The position numbers were made by a program, and so were the translations under genes. Under the pieces are notes generated by a model. It searched no databases and was not told the DNA's origin. It was given only the letters and a program-made list of their open reading frames with translations. A stretch of 64,000 nt of DNA from Ancylobacter pratisalsi (lineage in GTDB: Bacteria > Pseudomonadota > Alphaproteobacteria > Rhizobiales > Xanthobacteraceae), in contig NZ_CP048630.1 in assembly GCF_010669125.1 (NCBI RefSeq), positions 1,934,001 through 1,998,000 of the forward strand, written 5' to 3'. Positions 45,945 to 54,796 of the stretch are shown piece by piece (the stretch's first letter is position 1; each line of letters begins with the position of its first letter).

Positions 45945-46056
45945 GTTGCGTATTCGCATCATCGCGGAGTGCGAAACTGGAGCGAGTCAAAATTCGTTTG
46001 CCTTGGCGGTTATGGCGGATGCATGAAGGTCGTTGGTCTTTTTCGGGATTCGTGAC

Positions 46057-46770
46057 ATGAAGCGTGCGCGGTTTTGGATTTTGTGCCTCATAGCGGCGTT
46101 TTCCACCGCAATCGCCGCTCCGGCCTTTGCGAAGAGCAACGCGAATGCACCGCGGGTTTATCTGCTGCGTGGACTGGCGAACATCTTCTCTCTCGGCATG
46201 GATGACTTGACCGAGAAGCTGAAGGCCCGTGGCATCAACGCCAGCGTTCATTCTTATGTCGACTGGAAGACTCTTGCCGACCAGGCGATCGAGGAGGCCA
46301 AAGCCGGCAAGCGCCGTCCGTCGCCGGTGATTATCATCGGCCATTCGCTTGGCGCCGATGCGGCCGTCTATATGGGCAACAAGGTAAGCGCGGCCGGCGT
46401 GCCGGTGCCGCTGGTGGTGACCTTCGATCCCGTCACACCCACCGTCGCCTCGGACAAGATTCGCAAGGTGGTGAATTACTACCAGGCCGGCGGCTCCGGA
46501 AAGCCGGTGTCGGGTCCGCGCGTCGAGAATATTGACCTCACGGGCGCGGGCTCGCTCAGCCACTTCACCATCGATAAGGCCGCGGACCTGCACGCCAAGG
46601 TCATTGCGATGATCCAGAAGCCCTCGCGCCCAGTCGCGCGCCGCAAGCCCAAGCCGGTCAGCGCGCCGGCGGTGGAGACCGCCGCTACCCCGGCAAGTGC
46701 CACGGCGACCGCGTCGGCACCGCCGGTGCCCTCCGCCATCGTACCGGCCGTGCAGCGCAGTTCGAACTGA
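46057..46770 (+). CDS. Exported alpha/beta-hydrolase
   Basis: This 237-residue protein has a signal peptide (FWILCLIAAFSTAIAAPAFA, cleaved near residue 25) and an alpha/beta-hydrolase fold. The nucleophile elbow is GHSLGAD near residue 98, and SLSHFTIDK near residue 170 supplies the likely catalytic His. The Asp is probably in VTFDPVTPT. The C-terminal 45 residues are a Lys/Pro/Ala tail that may associate with the envelope. The fold resembles lipases and thioesterases, and the substrate is unknown. The ATG at 46057 is preferred over one at 46033 because the signal peptide starts there. Confidence 0.8.
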   Translation: MKRARFWILCLIAAFSTAIAAPAFAKSNANAPRVYLLRGLANIFSLGMDDLTEKLKARGINASVHSYVDWKTLADQAIEEAKAGKRRPSPVIIIGHSLGADAAVYMGNKVSAAGVPVPLVVTFDPVTPTVASDKIRKVVNYYQAGGSGKPVSGPRVENIDLTGAGSLSHFTIDKAADLHAKVIAMIQKPSRPVARRKPKPVSAPAVETAATPASATATASAPPVPSAIVPAVQRSSN

Positions 46771-46809
46771 GCAGGCGACAGCCTCAACGCCTGATTGTCG
46801 CTAAAGCCA

Positions 46810-47211
46810 TCAGGCGGCGGGCTGCACCGTGAACACAACGAAAGTATGCATCACTCCGTCCTCGTCACGCAGCGAGACATACTCGCCCGGCACGAAGGCG
46901 TGATCGCCGAAGCGATAGCCCGTTTCATCGTCGTCGCTCTGACCTTCCTCATAGTCGAAGACCCAGCTGGCTCCGTCGGCACCGCCCGCGCGGTGTAGGA
47001 GGCGGCCCTGCTCGGGCACGTCGCTGCCCCAGAAACGGGTCACCGTGCAGCGCTCGCGCAGGTCCTTCCAGGCCTCGACCGCGATATGGCCGGTGGCGTC
47101 GAGCGGGGCGACGAACTCATAACCATGGCGGGCGCTCCCGTCGGGAAAGTCCTTCGAGCGGGCGAGATGAAGCCGAATGCGCTGCAGCATGTCGGTGGTT
47201 GCGTCGGTCAT
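46810..47211 (-). CDS. Conserved small protein of unknown function
   Basis: This 133-residue soluble protein has many acidic residues and aromatic strands (KDFPDGSARHGYEFVAPLD, WVFDYEEGQSDDDETGYRFGDHAFVPGEYVSLRDEDG). I recognise the pattern as a widespread small alphaproteobacterial protein without an assigned role. AAGGAG precedes the ATG, so it is expressed. It converges with the hydrolase gene, and a GCGACA/TGTCGC inverted repeat lies in the 39-base gap between them. It is divergent from glcD. Confidence 0.75.
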   Translation of the reverse strand: MTDATTDMLQRIRLHLARSKDFPDGSARHGYEFVAPLDATGHIAVEAWKDLRERCTVTRFWGSDVPEQGRLLHRAGGADGASWVFDYEEGQSDDDETGYRFGDHAFVPGEYVSLRDEDGVMHTFVVFTVQPAA

Positions 47212-47520
47212 GGGTCGTCTCCTTTTGATGGAGCCCCTGCCGGTGGGCCCTCTCGTTGGCGGGCAATCACCAGCCGTTGAGCAAGCTTTAGCCCTTCACG
47301 TGCGAACGGCCTTGATCCGGCGCAAGGCCCTGGGATTTCAGCCACGTCCGCGCGGCGAGCCGGCATTCGTCCCAGAAGACGTCGTGGGCAAGAAGGGGTC
47401 CAAAACCAGCCAGGCGTGTGATGACGATTTTCTTGGTATATTTTTTTTACCATAGGAAGTCGGCACGGTTTTCCCTAGAATGGCTCGAAAGCAATCAGGG
47501 AATGCGCCGGAGGAAACGCC
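47212..47520. other. 309-base intergenic region before glcD
   Basis: This stretch separates the divergent small-protein gene and glcD. It holds the T-rich promoter area of the glc operon near 47430-47481. At about 47288-47429 on the minus strand there is a short open reading stretch without a start codon but with GC-rich third positions (including LAHDVFWDECRLAARTWLKS), possibly the 3' remnant of a lost gene. I see no RNA gene here. Confidence 0.5.
47434..47481 (+). promoter_or_regulatory. Candidate glc promoter with activator-like dyad
   Basis: TGGTA (47434-47438) and TACCA (47448-47452) form an inverted repeat around a T-rich nine-base centre. TAGAAT (47476-47481) is a good -10 box, but no -35 box precedes it. 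The dyad would lie near -45 from a start at about 47488, an activator position, as expected for a GlcC-like GntR activator. The glc start codon has GGAGG upstream. Confidence 0.35.
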
Positions 47521-49017
47521 ATGTCCGGGCTCGTCATGCCGGAGCCGAGGGCTGATCTCATTTCACGCCGCGCCGAGATCGTGGCCGCGCTGCGGACGAT
47601 CGTGCCCGGCGAGGGCGTCATCGATACCGAAACCGAGATGCGCCCTTTCGAGAGCGATGGCGTAACCGCCTATCGCCAGCTCCCCCTGGCGGTCGTACTG
47701 CCGTCCACCACGCAGCAGGTCTCCGAGGTGCTGGCTTATTGCAACGCCAACGGCATCCCGGTTGTGCCGCGTGGGGCCGGAACCTCGCTTTCGGGCGGCG
47801 CGCTGCCGCTGGCGGACGGGGTGCTGCTCGGGATGGGCAAATTCAACCGCATCCTCGACATCGACTTCGAGAACCGCGCCCTGGTCGCCCAGCCTGGCGT
47901 CACCAATCTGGGCATCACCACCGCGGTCGCCCATGAGGGCTTCTATTACGCGCCCGATCCCTCCTCGCAGATCGCCTGCACCATCGGCGGTAATGTCGGC
48001 GAGAATTCAGGCGGCGTGCATTGCCTGAAATATGGCCTGACCACCAACAACGTGCTCGGCGTCGAGATGGTGCTGATCACTGGCGAAATTGTCCAGGTCG
48101 GCGGCAAGCATCTCGATTCCGGCGGGCTCGACCTGCTCGGCATCATCGTGGGCTCGGAAGGCCTGCTCGGCGTCGTCACCGAAGTCACCGTGCGCATCCT
48201 TAAGAAGCCGGAGACCGCGCGCGCCGTGCTGATCGGCTTTCCCTCGTCGGAAGCCGCCGGGGCCTGCGTCGCGGCCATCATAGCCGCGGGCATCATCCCC
48301 GGCGGCATGGAGATGATGGACCGCATGATGATCCATGCCGCCGAGGCCTTCGTGAATGTGGGCTATCCACTGGATGTCGAGGCGCTGCTGATCGTCGAGC
48401 TGGACGGGCCCGAGGCGGAGGTGAACCACCTCATCGAGCGCGTGGCCGATATTGCCGGCGGGCTCGGCTGCCTCACTCTGCGGGCCTCGACCAGCGAGGA
48501 GGAGCGGGTCGCCTTCTGGGCCGGGCGCAAGGCCGCTTTCCCCGCCGTGGGACGGATCTCGCCGGATTATCTGTGCATGGACGGCACCATTCCGCGTAAG
48601 GCGCTGCCTCATGTGCTCACGCGCATGGAGGAGATGTCGGAGAAGTACGGCCTCAGATGCGGCAACGTCTTCCACGCGGGCGACGGCAATCTCCATCCGC
48701 TGATCTGCTACGACGCCAACAAACCGGGCGAGTTGGAGCGGGCGGAGGCCTTCGGCGCCGACATCCTTCTGCTCTGCGTCGAGGTCGGGGGTGTCCTTAC
48801 TGGCGAGCACGGCGTCGGCGTGGAGAAGCGCGACCTCATGCCTTCCATGTTCAACGAGATCGACCTCGCCCATCAGCAGCGCCTCAAATGCGCCTTCGAT
48901 CCGGACGCGCTCCTGAATCCGGGCAAGGTTTTCCCGGTGCTGCACCGCTGTGCCGAACTCGGGCGCATGCATGTAAGCGGCGGCAAGCTCGCCTTCCCTG
49001 ACATCCCGCGTTTCTGA
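47521..49017 (+). CDS. glcD: Glycolate oxidase subunit GlcD (FAD)
   Basis: This 498-residue flavoprotein oxidises glycolate to glyoxylate together with GlcE and GlcF. The PCMH FAD-binding fold shows VVPRGAGTSLSGGALPLADG near residue 81 and DPSSQIACTIGGNVGENSGGVHCL near residue 145. The FAD-oxidase C-terminal domain contains GNVFHAGDGNLHPLI near residue 382 and GEHGVGVEKRD. GGAGGAAACGCC precedes the ATG. It is the first gene of a plus-strand run that continues through the deaminase, glcE and glcF. Confidence 0.96.
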   Translation: MSGLVMPEPRADLISRRAEIVAALRTIVPGEGVIDTETEMRPFESDGVTAYRQLPLAVVLPSTTQQVSEVLAYCNANGIPVVPRGAGTSLSGGALPLADGVLLGMGKFNRILDIDFENRALVAQPGVTNLGITTAVAHEGFYYAPDPSSQIACTIGGNVGENSGGVHCLKYGLTTNNVLGVEMVLITGEIVQVGGKHLDSGGLDLLGIIVGSEGLLGVVTEVTVRILKKPETARAVLIGFPSSEAAGACVAAIIAAGIIPGGMEMMDRMMIHAAEAFVNVGYPLDVEALLIVELDGPEAEVNHLIERVADIAGGLGCLTLRASTSEEERVAFWAGRKAAFPAVGRISPDYLCMDGTIPRKALPHVLTRMEEMSEKYGLRCGNVFHAGDGNLHPLICYDANKPGELERAEAFGADILLLCVEVGGVLTGEHGVGVEKRDLMPSMFNEIDLAHQQRLKCAFDPDALLNPGKVFPVLHRCAELGRMHVSGGKLAFPDIPRF

Positions 49018-49027
49018 ACCCGCACCC

Positions 49028-50446
49028 ATGGCCACCCTGCTCGTCAAGAACGCCACCGTGCTTGTCACCATGGACGGCTCCCGCCGGGAGATCTCCGGCG
49101 GTGGCCTGTTCGCGCGCGACGGGTTCATCGAACAGGTTGGCCCGAGCGAGATGCTGCCGGCCACCGCCGACGAGGTGATGGACCTATCCGGCCATGTCGT
49201 GCTGCCCGGCCTCGTCAACTGCCATCACCATCTCGATCAGGTACTGACGCGCAACCTGCCGGCCGCCCAGAATGTGAACCTGTTCCGCTGGCTCAAGGCG
49301 CATTACCGGCTCTGGGCCGCGCGCACGCCGGAAGCTTCCCGCACTGCGACGCTGGTCGGCCTGTCCGAACTCGCGCTCTCCGGCTGCACCACGGCCTTCG
49401 ACCACGCCTATGTGTTCCGCAATGGCTGCAAGGTCGACGACCAGATCGGCGCCGCCCGCGAGATCGGCATGCGCTTCATGGTCTCGCGCGGGTCGATGTC
49501 GCTTGGTGAAAGCAAGGGGGGGCTGCCCCCCGACGACTGCGTGGAGGAGGAAGAGGCTATCCTCGCCGACTCGGAACGGGTGATCGGTGCCTATCACGAT
49601 CCTGCCCCCGGCTCGCTGCTGCAGATCGCCCTCGCCCCCTGCTCACCCTTCTCGGTGACGCCCGAGTTGATGCGCGATTCGGCCGCCCTGGCGCGGGCCA
49701 AGGGCGTGCGCCTCCACACCCATCTGGCCGAGACCATCGACGAGGAGCGCTACACGCTTGAGCGTTTCGGCAAGCGCCCCGTCGCCTACATGGAAGAGCT
49801 GGGCTGGCTGCGCGACGACGTCTGGTTCGCCCATGCGGTGCACGTGAACGACCATGAGATCGGCTGCTTCAATGGAGCGGGCGTGGGCGTATGTCATTGC
49901 CCCAGCTCCAATATGCGCCTCGCCTCCGGCATTGCCCCGGTGATGGCCTATCGGCGCGCCGGCGTGAAGGTGGGCATCGGGGTTGACGGCTCGGCCTCAA
50001 ATGACGGCAACCACATGCTCGGCGAGGTACGCCAAGCGATGCTGATGGCCCGGCTTCAGATCGCGCTGTGCCCGCCCGAAGGGCCACACACCACGCTGTC
50101 CACCTCCGATCCCTCGCGCGATGGCGAATGGATGACCGCCCGACAAGCACTGGAGATCGCGACCCTTGGTGGTGCCGAGGTGCTCGGCCGCAGCGACATC
50201 GGCTCGCTGGAGCCCGGCAAATGCGCGGATTTCTTCGCCCTGCGGCTCGACGATGTCGCCTTTGCCGGGGGGCTGTCGGACCCCGTGGCGGCCGCGCTGT
50301 TCTGCACCCCGCGAGGGGCAGCCTGGACCGTCGTCCACGGGCGTCCGATCGTCGCCAATGGCACGATCGTGACCATCGACCTGCCGGCCATCGTTGCCGA
50401 GCACAACCGGCACGCCGTCCGGCTCGCCGCGCTTTCGGAGTCCTGA
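49028..50446 (+). CDS. 8-Oxoguanine deaminase-like amidohydrolase
   Basis: This 472-residue amidohydrolase of the AtzA/TrzN/guanine-deaminase branch has metal ligands His66 and His68 in NCHHHLDQ, His in HTHLAETID, His in FAHAVHVND and Asp in GVDGSASND. The stretch FMVSRGSMSLGESKGGLPPDDC is typical of enzymes annotated as 8-oxoguanine deaminase, which turn 8-oxoguanine into uric acid. Hydroxyatrazine-type aminohydrolases are the main alternative. It lies between glcD (10 bases) and glcE (3 bases), an unusual position that implies shared control with glycolate oxidase. Confidence 0.85.
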   Translation: MATLLVKNATVLVTMDGSRREISGGGLFARDGFIEQVGPSEMLPATADEVMDLSGHVVLPGLVNCHHHLDQVLTRNLPAAQNVNLFRWLKAHYRLWAARTPEASRTATLVGLSELALSGCTTAFDHAYVFRNGCKVDDQIGAAREIGMRFMVSRGSMSLGESKGGLPPDDCVEEEEAILADSERVIGAYHDPAPGSLLQIALAPCSPFSVTPELMRDSAALARAKGVRLHTHLAETIDEERYTLERFGKRPVAYMEELGWLRDDVWFAHAVHVNDHEIGCFNGAGVGVCHCPSSNMRLASGIAPVMAYRRAGVKVGIGVDGSASNDGNHMLGEVRQAMLMARLQIALCPPEGPHTTLSTSDPSRDGEWMTARQALEIATLGGAEVLGRSDIGSLEPGKCADFFALRLDDVAFAGGLSDPVAAALFCTPRGAAWTVVHGRPIVANGTIVTIDLPAIVAEHNRHAVRLAALSES

Positions 50447-50449
50447 GCC

Positions 50450-51700
50450 ATGACCGACCACCTGTGCCCACGCGACGAGGCCGATGTCGTCGAGGCCGTG
50501 CGTTGGGCCGCCGCCGAGCACCGGACGCTGGACATCGCCGGCTCCGGCTCCAAGCTGGCGCTGGGGCGCCATATCCAGACCGACCTGACGCTCGAACTCA
50601 AGGGGCTGTCCGGCATCACGCTCTATGAACCGGAAGAACTGGTTCTGAGCGCGAAGGCCGGCACACCGATCGCCGAGATCGAGACCGCCATCGCCGCTTC
50701 CAGCCAGATGATGGCCTTCGAGCCGATGGATTACGGGCCGCTTCTCGGCCAGCCTTCGGGCGCGGGTACGCTCGGTGGGCTGATGTCCTGCAATCTCGCC
50801 GGTCCCCGGCGTCCTAGCGCCGGCGCGGCGCGCGACCATGCGCTGGGCTTGCGCGCTGTCTCCGGGCGCGGGGAAGCCTTCAAGGCCGGCGGACGGGTGG
50901 TGAAGAACGTCACCGGGTACGACCTGCCCCGGGGCCTGGCCGGCTCGCACGGCACGCTCGCGGCCTTCACTGAGCTGACCATCAAGGTGCTTCCCCGGCC
51001 CGAATCGGTGGAAACGCTGCTCGTACTCGGCCTCGACGAGGCCGCCGCCGCCAGCGTCATGAGCGCGGCGACCGGCTCCTATTACGACGTATCCGGCGCC
51101 GCGCATGTGCCGGCCGAGACCGTCGCGCGCCTTGCCGCCATCCTCCCCTCCGGAGCCGAGCGCCCGGTGACGGCGCTGCGGCTGGAGGGGGTGACGCCCT
51201 CCATTCTGCATCGGCGCGGCAAGCTGGAAGAGATGCTGCGTCCGCGCGGCGAACTTGCCCATCTCGAAGCGGCGGCTTCGCTCGCCTTCTGGCAGGCAAT
51301 CCGCGACGTCACGCCCTTCGCGCTACCGCCGGGCGGCGATCTCGATGCCGCGAAGGCGATCTGGCGGATCTCGGTCGCGCCCATGGCGGGCGCCGGCATC
51401 GGCGCGGTCCTGCGGGAAGCCGGGGCGAGCTGCCTCTATGACTGGGCGGGCGGACTGGTGTGGATCGAGATGCCGGATGCCGCGCCACGCGCCGAGATTG
51501 TCCGCGCCGCGCTCGCCGCGCTGGGCGGCGACCAATCGGGCGGCCACGCTACGCTCATCCGCGCCTCACGAGCCGCCCGCGCGGCCGAGGATGTGTTCCA
51601 GCCGCTCGATTCTGTCACGGCCATGCTGGTGAAGAAGATGAAGGACGGTTTCGACCCGAGCCGGGTGCTCAGCCCCGGCCGGATGTATGCGGGAATTTGA
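50450..51700 (+). CDS. glcE: Glycolate oxidase subunit GlcE
   Basis: This 416-residue second FAD-type subunit of glycolate oxidase carries the PCMH fold with GTLGGLMSCNLAGPRRPSAG near residue 103 and the GGRVVKNVTGYDLPRGLAGS block near residue 145. The C-terminal end has VKKMKDGFDPSRVLSPGRMYAG, as in the family. It starts three bases after the deaminase stop and ends three bases before glcF. It lacks the full catalytic set of GlcD and works in the GlcDEF complex at the inner membrane. Confidence 0.94.
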   Translation: MTDHLCPRDEADVVEAVRWAAAEHRTLDIAGSGSKLALGRHIQTDLTLELKGLSGITLYEPEELVLSAKAGTPIAEIETAIAASSQMMAFEPMDYGPLLGQPSGAGTLGGLMSCNLAGPRRPSAGAARDHALGLRAVSGRGEAFKAGGRVVKNVTGYDLPRGLAGSHGTLAAFTELTIKVLPRPESVETLLVLGLDEAAAASVMSAATGSYYDVSGAAHVPAETVARLAAILPSGAERPVTALRLEGVTPSILHRRGKLEEMLRPRGELAHLEAAASLAFWQAIRDVTPFALPPGGDLDAAKAIWRISVAPMAGAGIGAVLREAGASCLYDWAGGLVWIEMPDAAPRAEIVRAALAALGGDQSGGHATLIRASRAARAAEDVFQPLDSVTAMLVKKMKDGFDPSRVLSPGRMYAGI

Positions 51701-51703
51701 GCC

Positions 51704-53023
51704 ATGCAGACGAACTTCTCCCTCGCCCAGCTGGCCGACCCGCAGACGGCATGTTCCGAGCAGATCCTGCGCTCCTGCGTGCATTGCGGGTTCTGCACCG
51801 CCACTTGCCCGACCTATGTCCTGCTGGGCGATGAACTCGACAGTCCACGCGGGCGCATCTACCTGATCAAGGACATGCTGGAGAACGACCGCCCGGCAAC
51901 CGTTGAGGTCGCTCGCCACGTCGATCGCTGCCTGTCCTGCCTGTCCTGCATGTCGACCTGCCCCTCGGGCGTGCACTACATGCACCTCGTCGACCACGCC
52001 CGCGATCACATTGAGAAGACCTATAGGCGCCCACTGCTCGACCGGCTGACACGGGCGCTGCTCGCGCGTGTGCTGCCCAGTCGCCGCCTGTTTCGCCTCT
52101 CGCTCGCGGGCGCCATGCTCGCCCGCCCCTTCGCCGGGCTCATCGGCGCGGTGCCGGGCTTGAGGCCCATCGGCGCCATGCTGAAGCTCGCGCCCGCGCG
52201 CCCCGCCACCCGCTCGGCAACGGAAGGCGAGCGGCGATTCGAAGCCATCGGTCCGCGTCGGGCCCGCGTCGCGCTGCTCGATGGCTGCGCCCAGCCCGTG
52301 CTGCGACCGGAGATCGACGAGGCCGCGATCCGCCTCATGACCCGCATGGGCGTGGAAATCGTGCGCCCCGTTGGGGGCGGCTGCTGCGGCTCCCTGACCC
52401 ATCACATGGGAAAGGAAGACCTCGCGCTGGCCAATGCCCGCGCCAATGTCGATGCCTGGAGCCGCGAGATCGAGGGCGAGGGGCTCGACGCCATCATCGT
52501 CACCACTTCGGGATGCGGCACGACGATCAAGGACTACGGCCACATGCTGCGTACCGACCCCGCCTATGCCGACAAGGCGGCCAGGGTGTCGGCACTGGCG
52601 AAGGACGTCAGCGAGTTCCTCACCGACCGGGACCTGCCGGTGCCGGTCATCGATGCCGGCCTGCGCGTCGCCTATCACTCGGCCTGCTCGCTGCAGCACG
52701 GGCAGAAGGTGCGTACCGCGCCGAAGACCTTGCTGGCCAAAGCCGGCTTCACCGTGCTGGAGCCGGCGGAAGGGCACCTGTGCTGCGGCTCGGCCGGCAC
52801 CTACAATATTCTCCAGCCCGAGATCGCGGAGCGTCTGCGCACGCGCAAGGTCGCCAATATCGAGCGCACCCGGCCGGACATCATCGCCGCCGGAAATATC
52901 GGCTGCATGACCCAGATCGGCGGCGGCACGCCGATCCCCGTCGTGCATACGGTGGAACTGCTCGACTGGGCGACGGGCGGGCCGAAACCGCTAGGGCTTG
53001 ACGCCATCCCTTCCGCAGCCTGA
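51704..53023 (+). CDS. glcF: Glycolate oxidase iron-sulfur subunit GlcF
   Basis: This 439-residue electron-transfer subunit has two 4Fe-4S ferredoxin motifs: Cys25, Cys28, Cys31, Cys35 in CVHCGFCTATCP, and Cys76, Cys79, Cys82, Cys86 in CLSCLSCMSTCPSGV. Two CCG domains follow (GGGCCGSLTHHMG and CCGSAGTYNILQPE), which bind redox partners or quinone-side cofactors. The complex passes electrons to the membrane quinone pool. The start is the ATG at 51704, three bases after glcE. Confidence 0.96.
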   Translation: MQTNFSLAQLADPQTACSEQILRSCVHCGFCTATCPTYVLLGDELDSPRGRIYLIKDMLENDRPATVEVARHVDRCLSCLSCMSTCPSGVHYMHLVDHARDHIEKTYRRPLLDRLTRALLARVLPSRRLFRLSLAGAMLARPFAGLIGAVPGLRPIGAMLKLAPARPATRSATEGERRFEAIGPRRARVALLDGCAQPVLRPEIDEAAIRLMTRMGVEIVRPVGGGCCGSLTHHMGKEDLALANARANVDAWSREIEGEGLDAIIVTTSGCGTTIKDYGHMLRTDPAYADKAARVSALAKDVSEFLTDRDLPVPVIDAGLRVAYHSACSLQHGQKVRTAPKTLLAKAGFTVLEPAEGHLCCGSAGTYNILQPEIAERLRTRKVANIERTRPDIIAAGNIGCMTQIGGGTPIPVVHTVELLDWATGGPKPLGLDAIPSAA

Positions 53024-53075
53024 CAGACGGCGCCTGGAGCGGCTAGGATAGCGCTCTCCTTTCAGCAGGTATCCA

Positions 53076-54062
53076 ATGACACGCCCGCGTCTTCTCGTTC
53101 TGTCGCTTGGTGGCACCATTACCATGACCGCGGGCACCGGTGCCGGCATTGCGCCGACCCTTGGTGCCGCCGATCTTGTCGCCGCGGTCCCCGGACTTGG
53201 CGCATTGGCCGAGATCGAGGCCCGCTCGCCGCTGAGGCTGCCAAGCCCCTCGCTCACGCTCGAGAACGTCTGCGCGGTGGCCGGTGAGATCCGCTCAGGC
53301 TTCGACGGCGGCTTCGACGGCGCGATCGTGATCCAGGGCACCGACACGCTGGAGGAGACCGCCTTCGCGCTCGACCTGCTGATACGCGACGAGCGGCCGG
53401 TCGTGGTGATCGGCGCCATGCGCGGGGCGCAGGCGGCGGGTGCGGATGGGCCCGCCAATCTCCTTGCGGCGGCGGTGGTCGCCACCAGCCCGGCCGCGCG
53501 CGGCCTGGGCACGCTGGTGGTGCTGAACGACAGCATTCACGCCGCACGCTTCGTGCGGAAGGCGCACACCGCGCTGACCTCGGCCTTCGTCTCCGAGAAT
53601 GGCGGGCCCCTGGGGCTGGTGGCGGAGGCACGTGCGCACCTGTTCTCCCGCGTGGTCCAGCTGGATCTGCCCGCGCTGGCGCCGGCCGGCGCGCTGCCAC
53701 CGATCGCGCTGGTGAAGATGGCGATGGGCGATGATGGACGGCTCGTGCGCGCCGTCCCCGGCCTTGGCTATGCCGGGCTGGTCATTGAGGCCATGGGAGC
53801 CGGGCATGTGCCCGGCGATCTTGCGGAGAGTGTCGGCGCGATCGCCGCTTCCATCCCCGTGGTGCTGGCGAGCCGCACCCTCGCCGGGCCGGTCTTCGAG
53901 CGCACCTATGGCTATCCCGGCTCGGAAATCGACCTCGTCGCGCGCGGCCTCATCCCCTCGGGCCTGCTCACCGGTCCGAAGGCGCGGATACTGCTGACAC
54001 TGGGACTGGCGTGCGGTCTCGACGGCCCGGCGATCCGGGCCGCCTTCTCTGCTTTTGGATAG
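53076..54062 (+). CDS. Asparaginase-family amidohydrolase
   Basis: This 328-residue type II-like asparaginase has the two catalytic threonine regions: Thr14 in LSLGGTITM, and Thr89-Asp90 in IQGTDTLEETAFALDLL. No signal peptide is present, so it is cytoplasmic. The C-terminal part ends in the family GLIPSGLLTGPKARILLTLGL. It follows glcF after 52 bases on the same strand, so it may share the operon, or have its own promoter. Glutaminase or other amide activity is possible. Confidence 0.92.
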   Translation: MTRPRLLVLSLGGTITMTAGTGAGIAPTLGAADLVAAVPGLGALAEIEARSPLRLPSPSLTLENVCAVAGEIRSGFDGGFDGAIVIQGTDTLEETAFALDLLIRDERPVVVIGAMRGAQAAGADGPANLLAAAVVATSPAARGLGTLVVLNDSIHAARFVRKAHTALTSAFVSENGGPLGLVAEARAHLFSRVVQLDLPALAPAGALPPIALVKMAMGDDGRLVRAVPGLGYAGLVIEAMGAGHVPGDLAESVGAIAASIPVVLASRTLAGPVFERTYGYPGSEIDLVARGLIPSGLLTGPKARILLTLGLACGLDGPAIRAAFSAFG

Positions 54063-54068
54063 CAGATC

Positions 54069-54653
54069 TCAGGCGGAGCGCCGCAACTCCGCCGCCTCTT
54101 CTTGCCCCATCAGCTCGACCAGGCTCGGCATGTCGACGACATCGCCGGTCGGGCTGACCAGTCCGCGAGCACCGGCCAGCGCGCCGGGGCGCAGCTCCAG
54201 CCCGAGAAACCGCGAACGGTCAAACGAACCCGGTAGCCACAGGCCTTCGGTCAGCGCCGGGTCAAAGCCGAAACGCGCATAGTAGGGTGCGTCGCCGACC
54301 AGCATGATGGCGCCATGGCCGAGGCGCGTGGCCTCGCTGATCGCCACGCTCATCAGCGCGCGGCCAAGGCCCCGGTCGCGAAACCAATGGTGAACGGCGA
54401 GCGGGCCGAGCAGCAGCGCCGCGCGGTCCGGACCGGCGCTGACATGCCAAAGGCGCAGCGTGCCGACAACGCGCCCATCCGGGCCATGGGCCGCGAAAGC
54501 CAACCCATCGGCGGGCTTGCGGCCCTCACGCAGGCGTTCGCTGGTCTTGGCCAGACGCGCAGCGCGACCGAAGGCAAGGTCGAGCAGCGCCTCGCGCTGA
54601 GCGATATCGGCCTCGGTCTCGATCGAGATGACGGGAGTGGTGGTGGCGAGCAT
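54069..54653 (-). CDS. GNAT acetyltransferase, YhbS-like
   Basis: This 194-residue N-acetyltransferase has the acetyl-CoA loop in LGPLAVHHWFRDRGLGRALM near residue 87 and the YhbS-type blocks VVGTLRLWHVSAG and MLVGDAPYYARFGF. ATG 54653 has GGAGGC six bases upstream; an ATG four codons earlier has none. It converges with the asparaginase gene seven bases away and lies 143 bases after the decarboxylase gene. The substrate is unknown. Confidence 0.87.
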   Translation of the reverse strand: MLATTTPVISIETEADIAQREALLDLAFGRAARLAKTSERLREGRKPADGLAFAAHGPDGRVVGTLRLWHVSAGPDRAALLLGPLAVHHWFRDRGLGRALMSVAISEATRLGHGAIMLVGDAPYYARFGFDPALTEGLWLPGSFDRSRFLGLELRPGALAGARGLVSPTGDVVDMPSLVELMGQEEAAELRRSA

Positions 54654-54663
54654 GGTAGCCTCC

Positions 54664-54682
54664 AAAACCCGGGATCGCCGGG
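54664..54682 (-). terminator. Short hairpin with T-run between decarboxylase and GNAT
   Basis: On the minus strand CCCGG pairs with CCGGG around five bases and is followed by TTTTGG. It lies between the decarboxylase gene and the GNAT ribosome-binding site and may terminate the decarboxylase transcript. The stem is short. A second hairpin with one mismatch lies at 54770-54791, right after the decarboxylase stop. Confidence 0.4.
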
Positions 54683-54796
54683 AAAAAGAGGGAGGGGGAA
54701 TTGTGAACGTCCGGTACGGCGGCCCAATCGTCGCCTGTCACCCTTGCCGGGACGAGGCCCGGGAGACTTTCGCCCGCCAACCGGCCGGCGAGAGGC

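Noticed and set aside
51566..52948. A 460-codon minus-strand frame opposite glcE and glcF.
   Set aside because: The plus strand carries glcF with both ferredoxin motifs intact. The antisense product has no fold or motif that I recognise.
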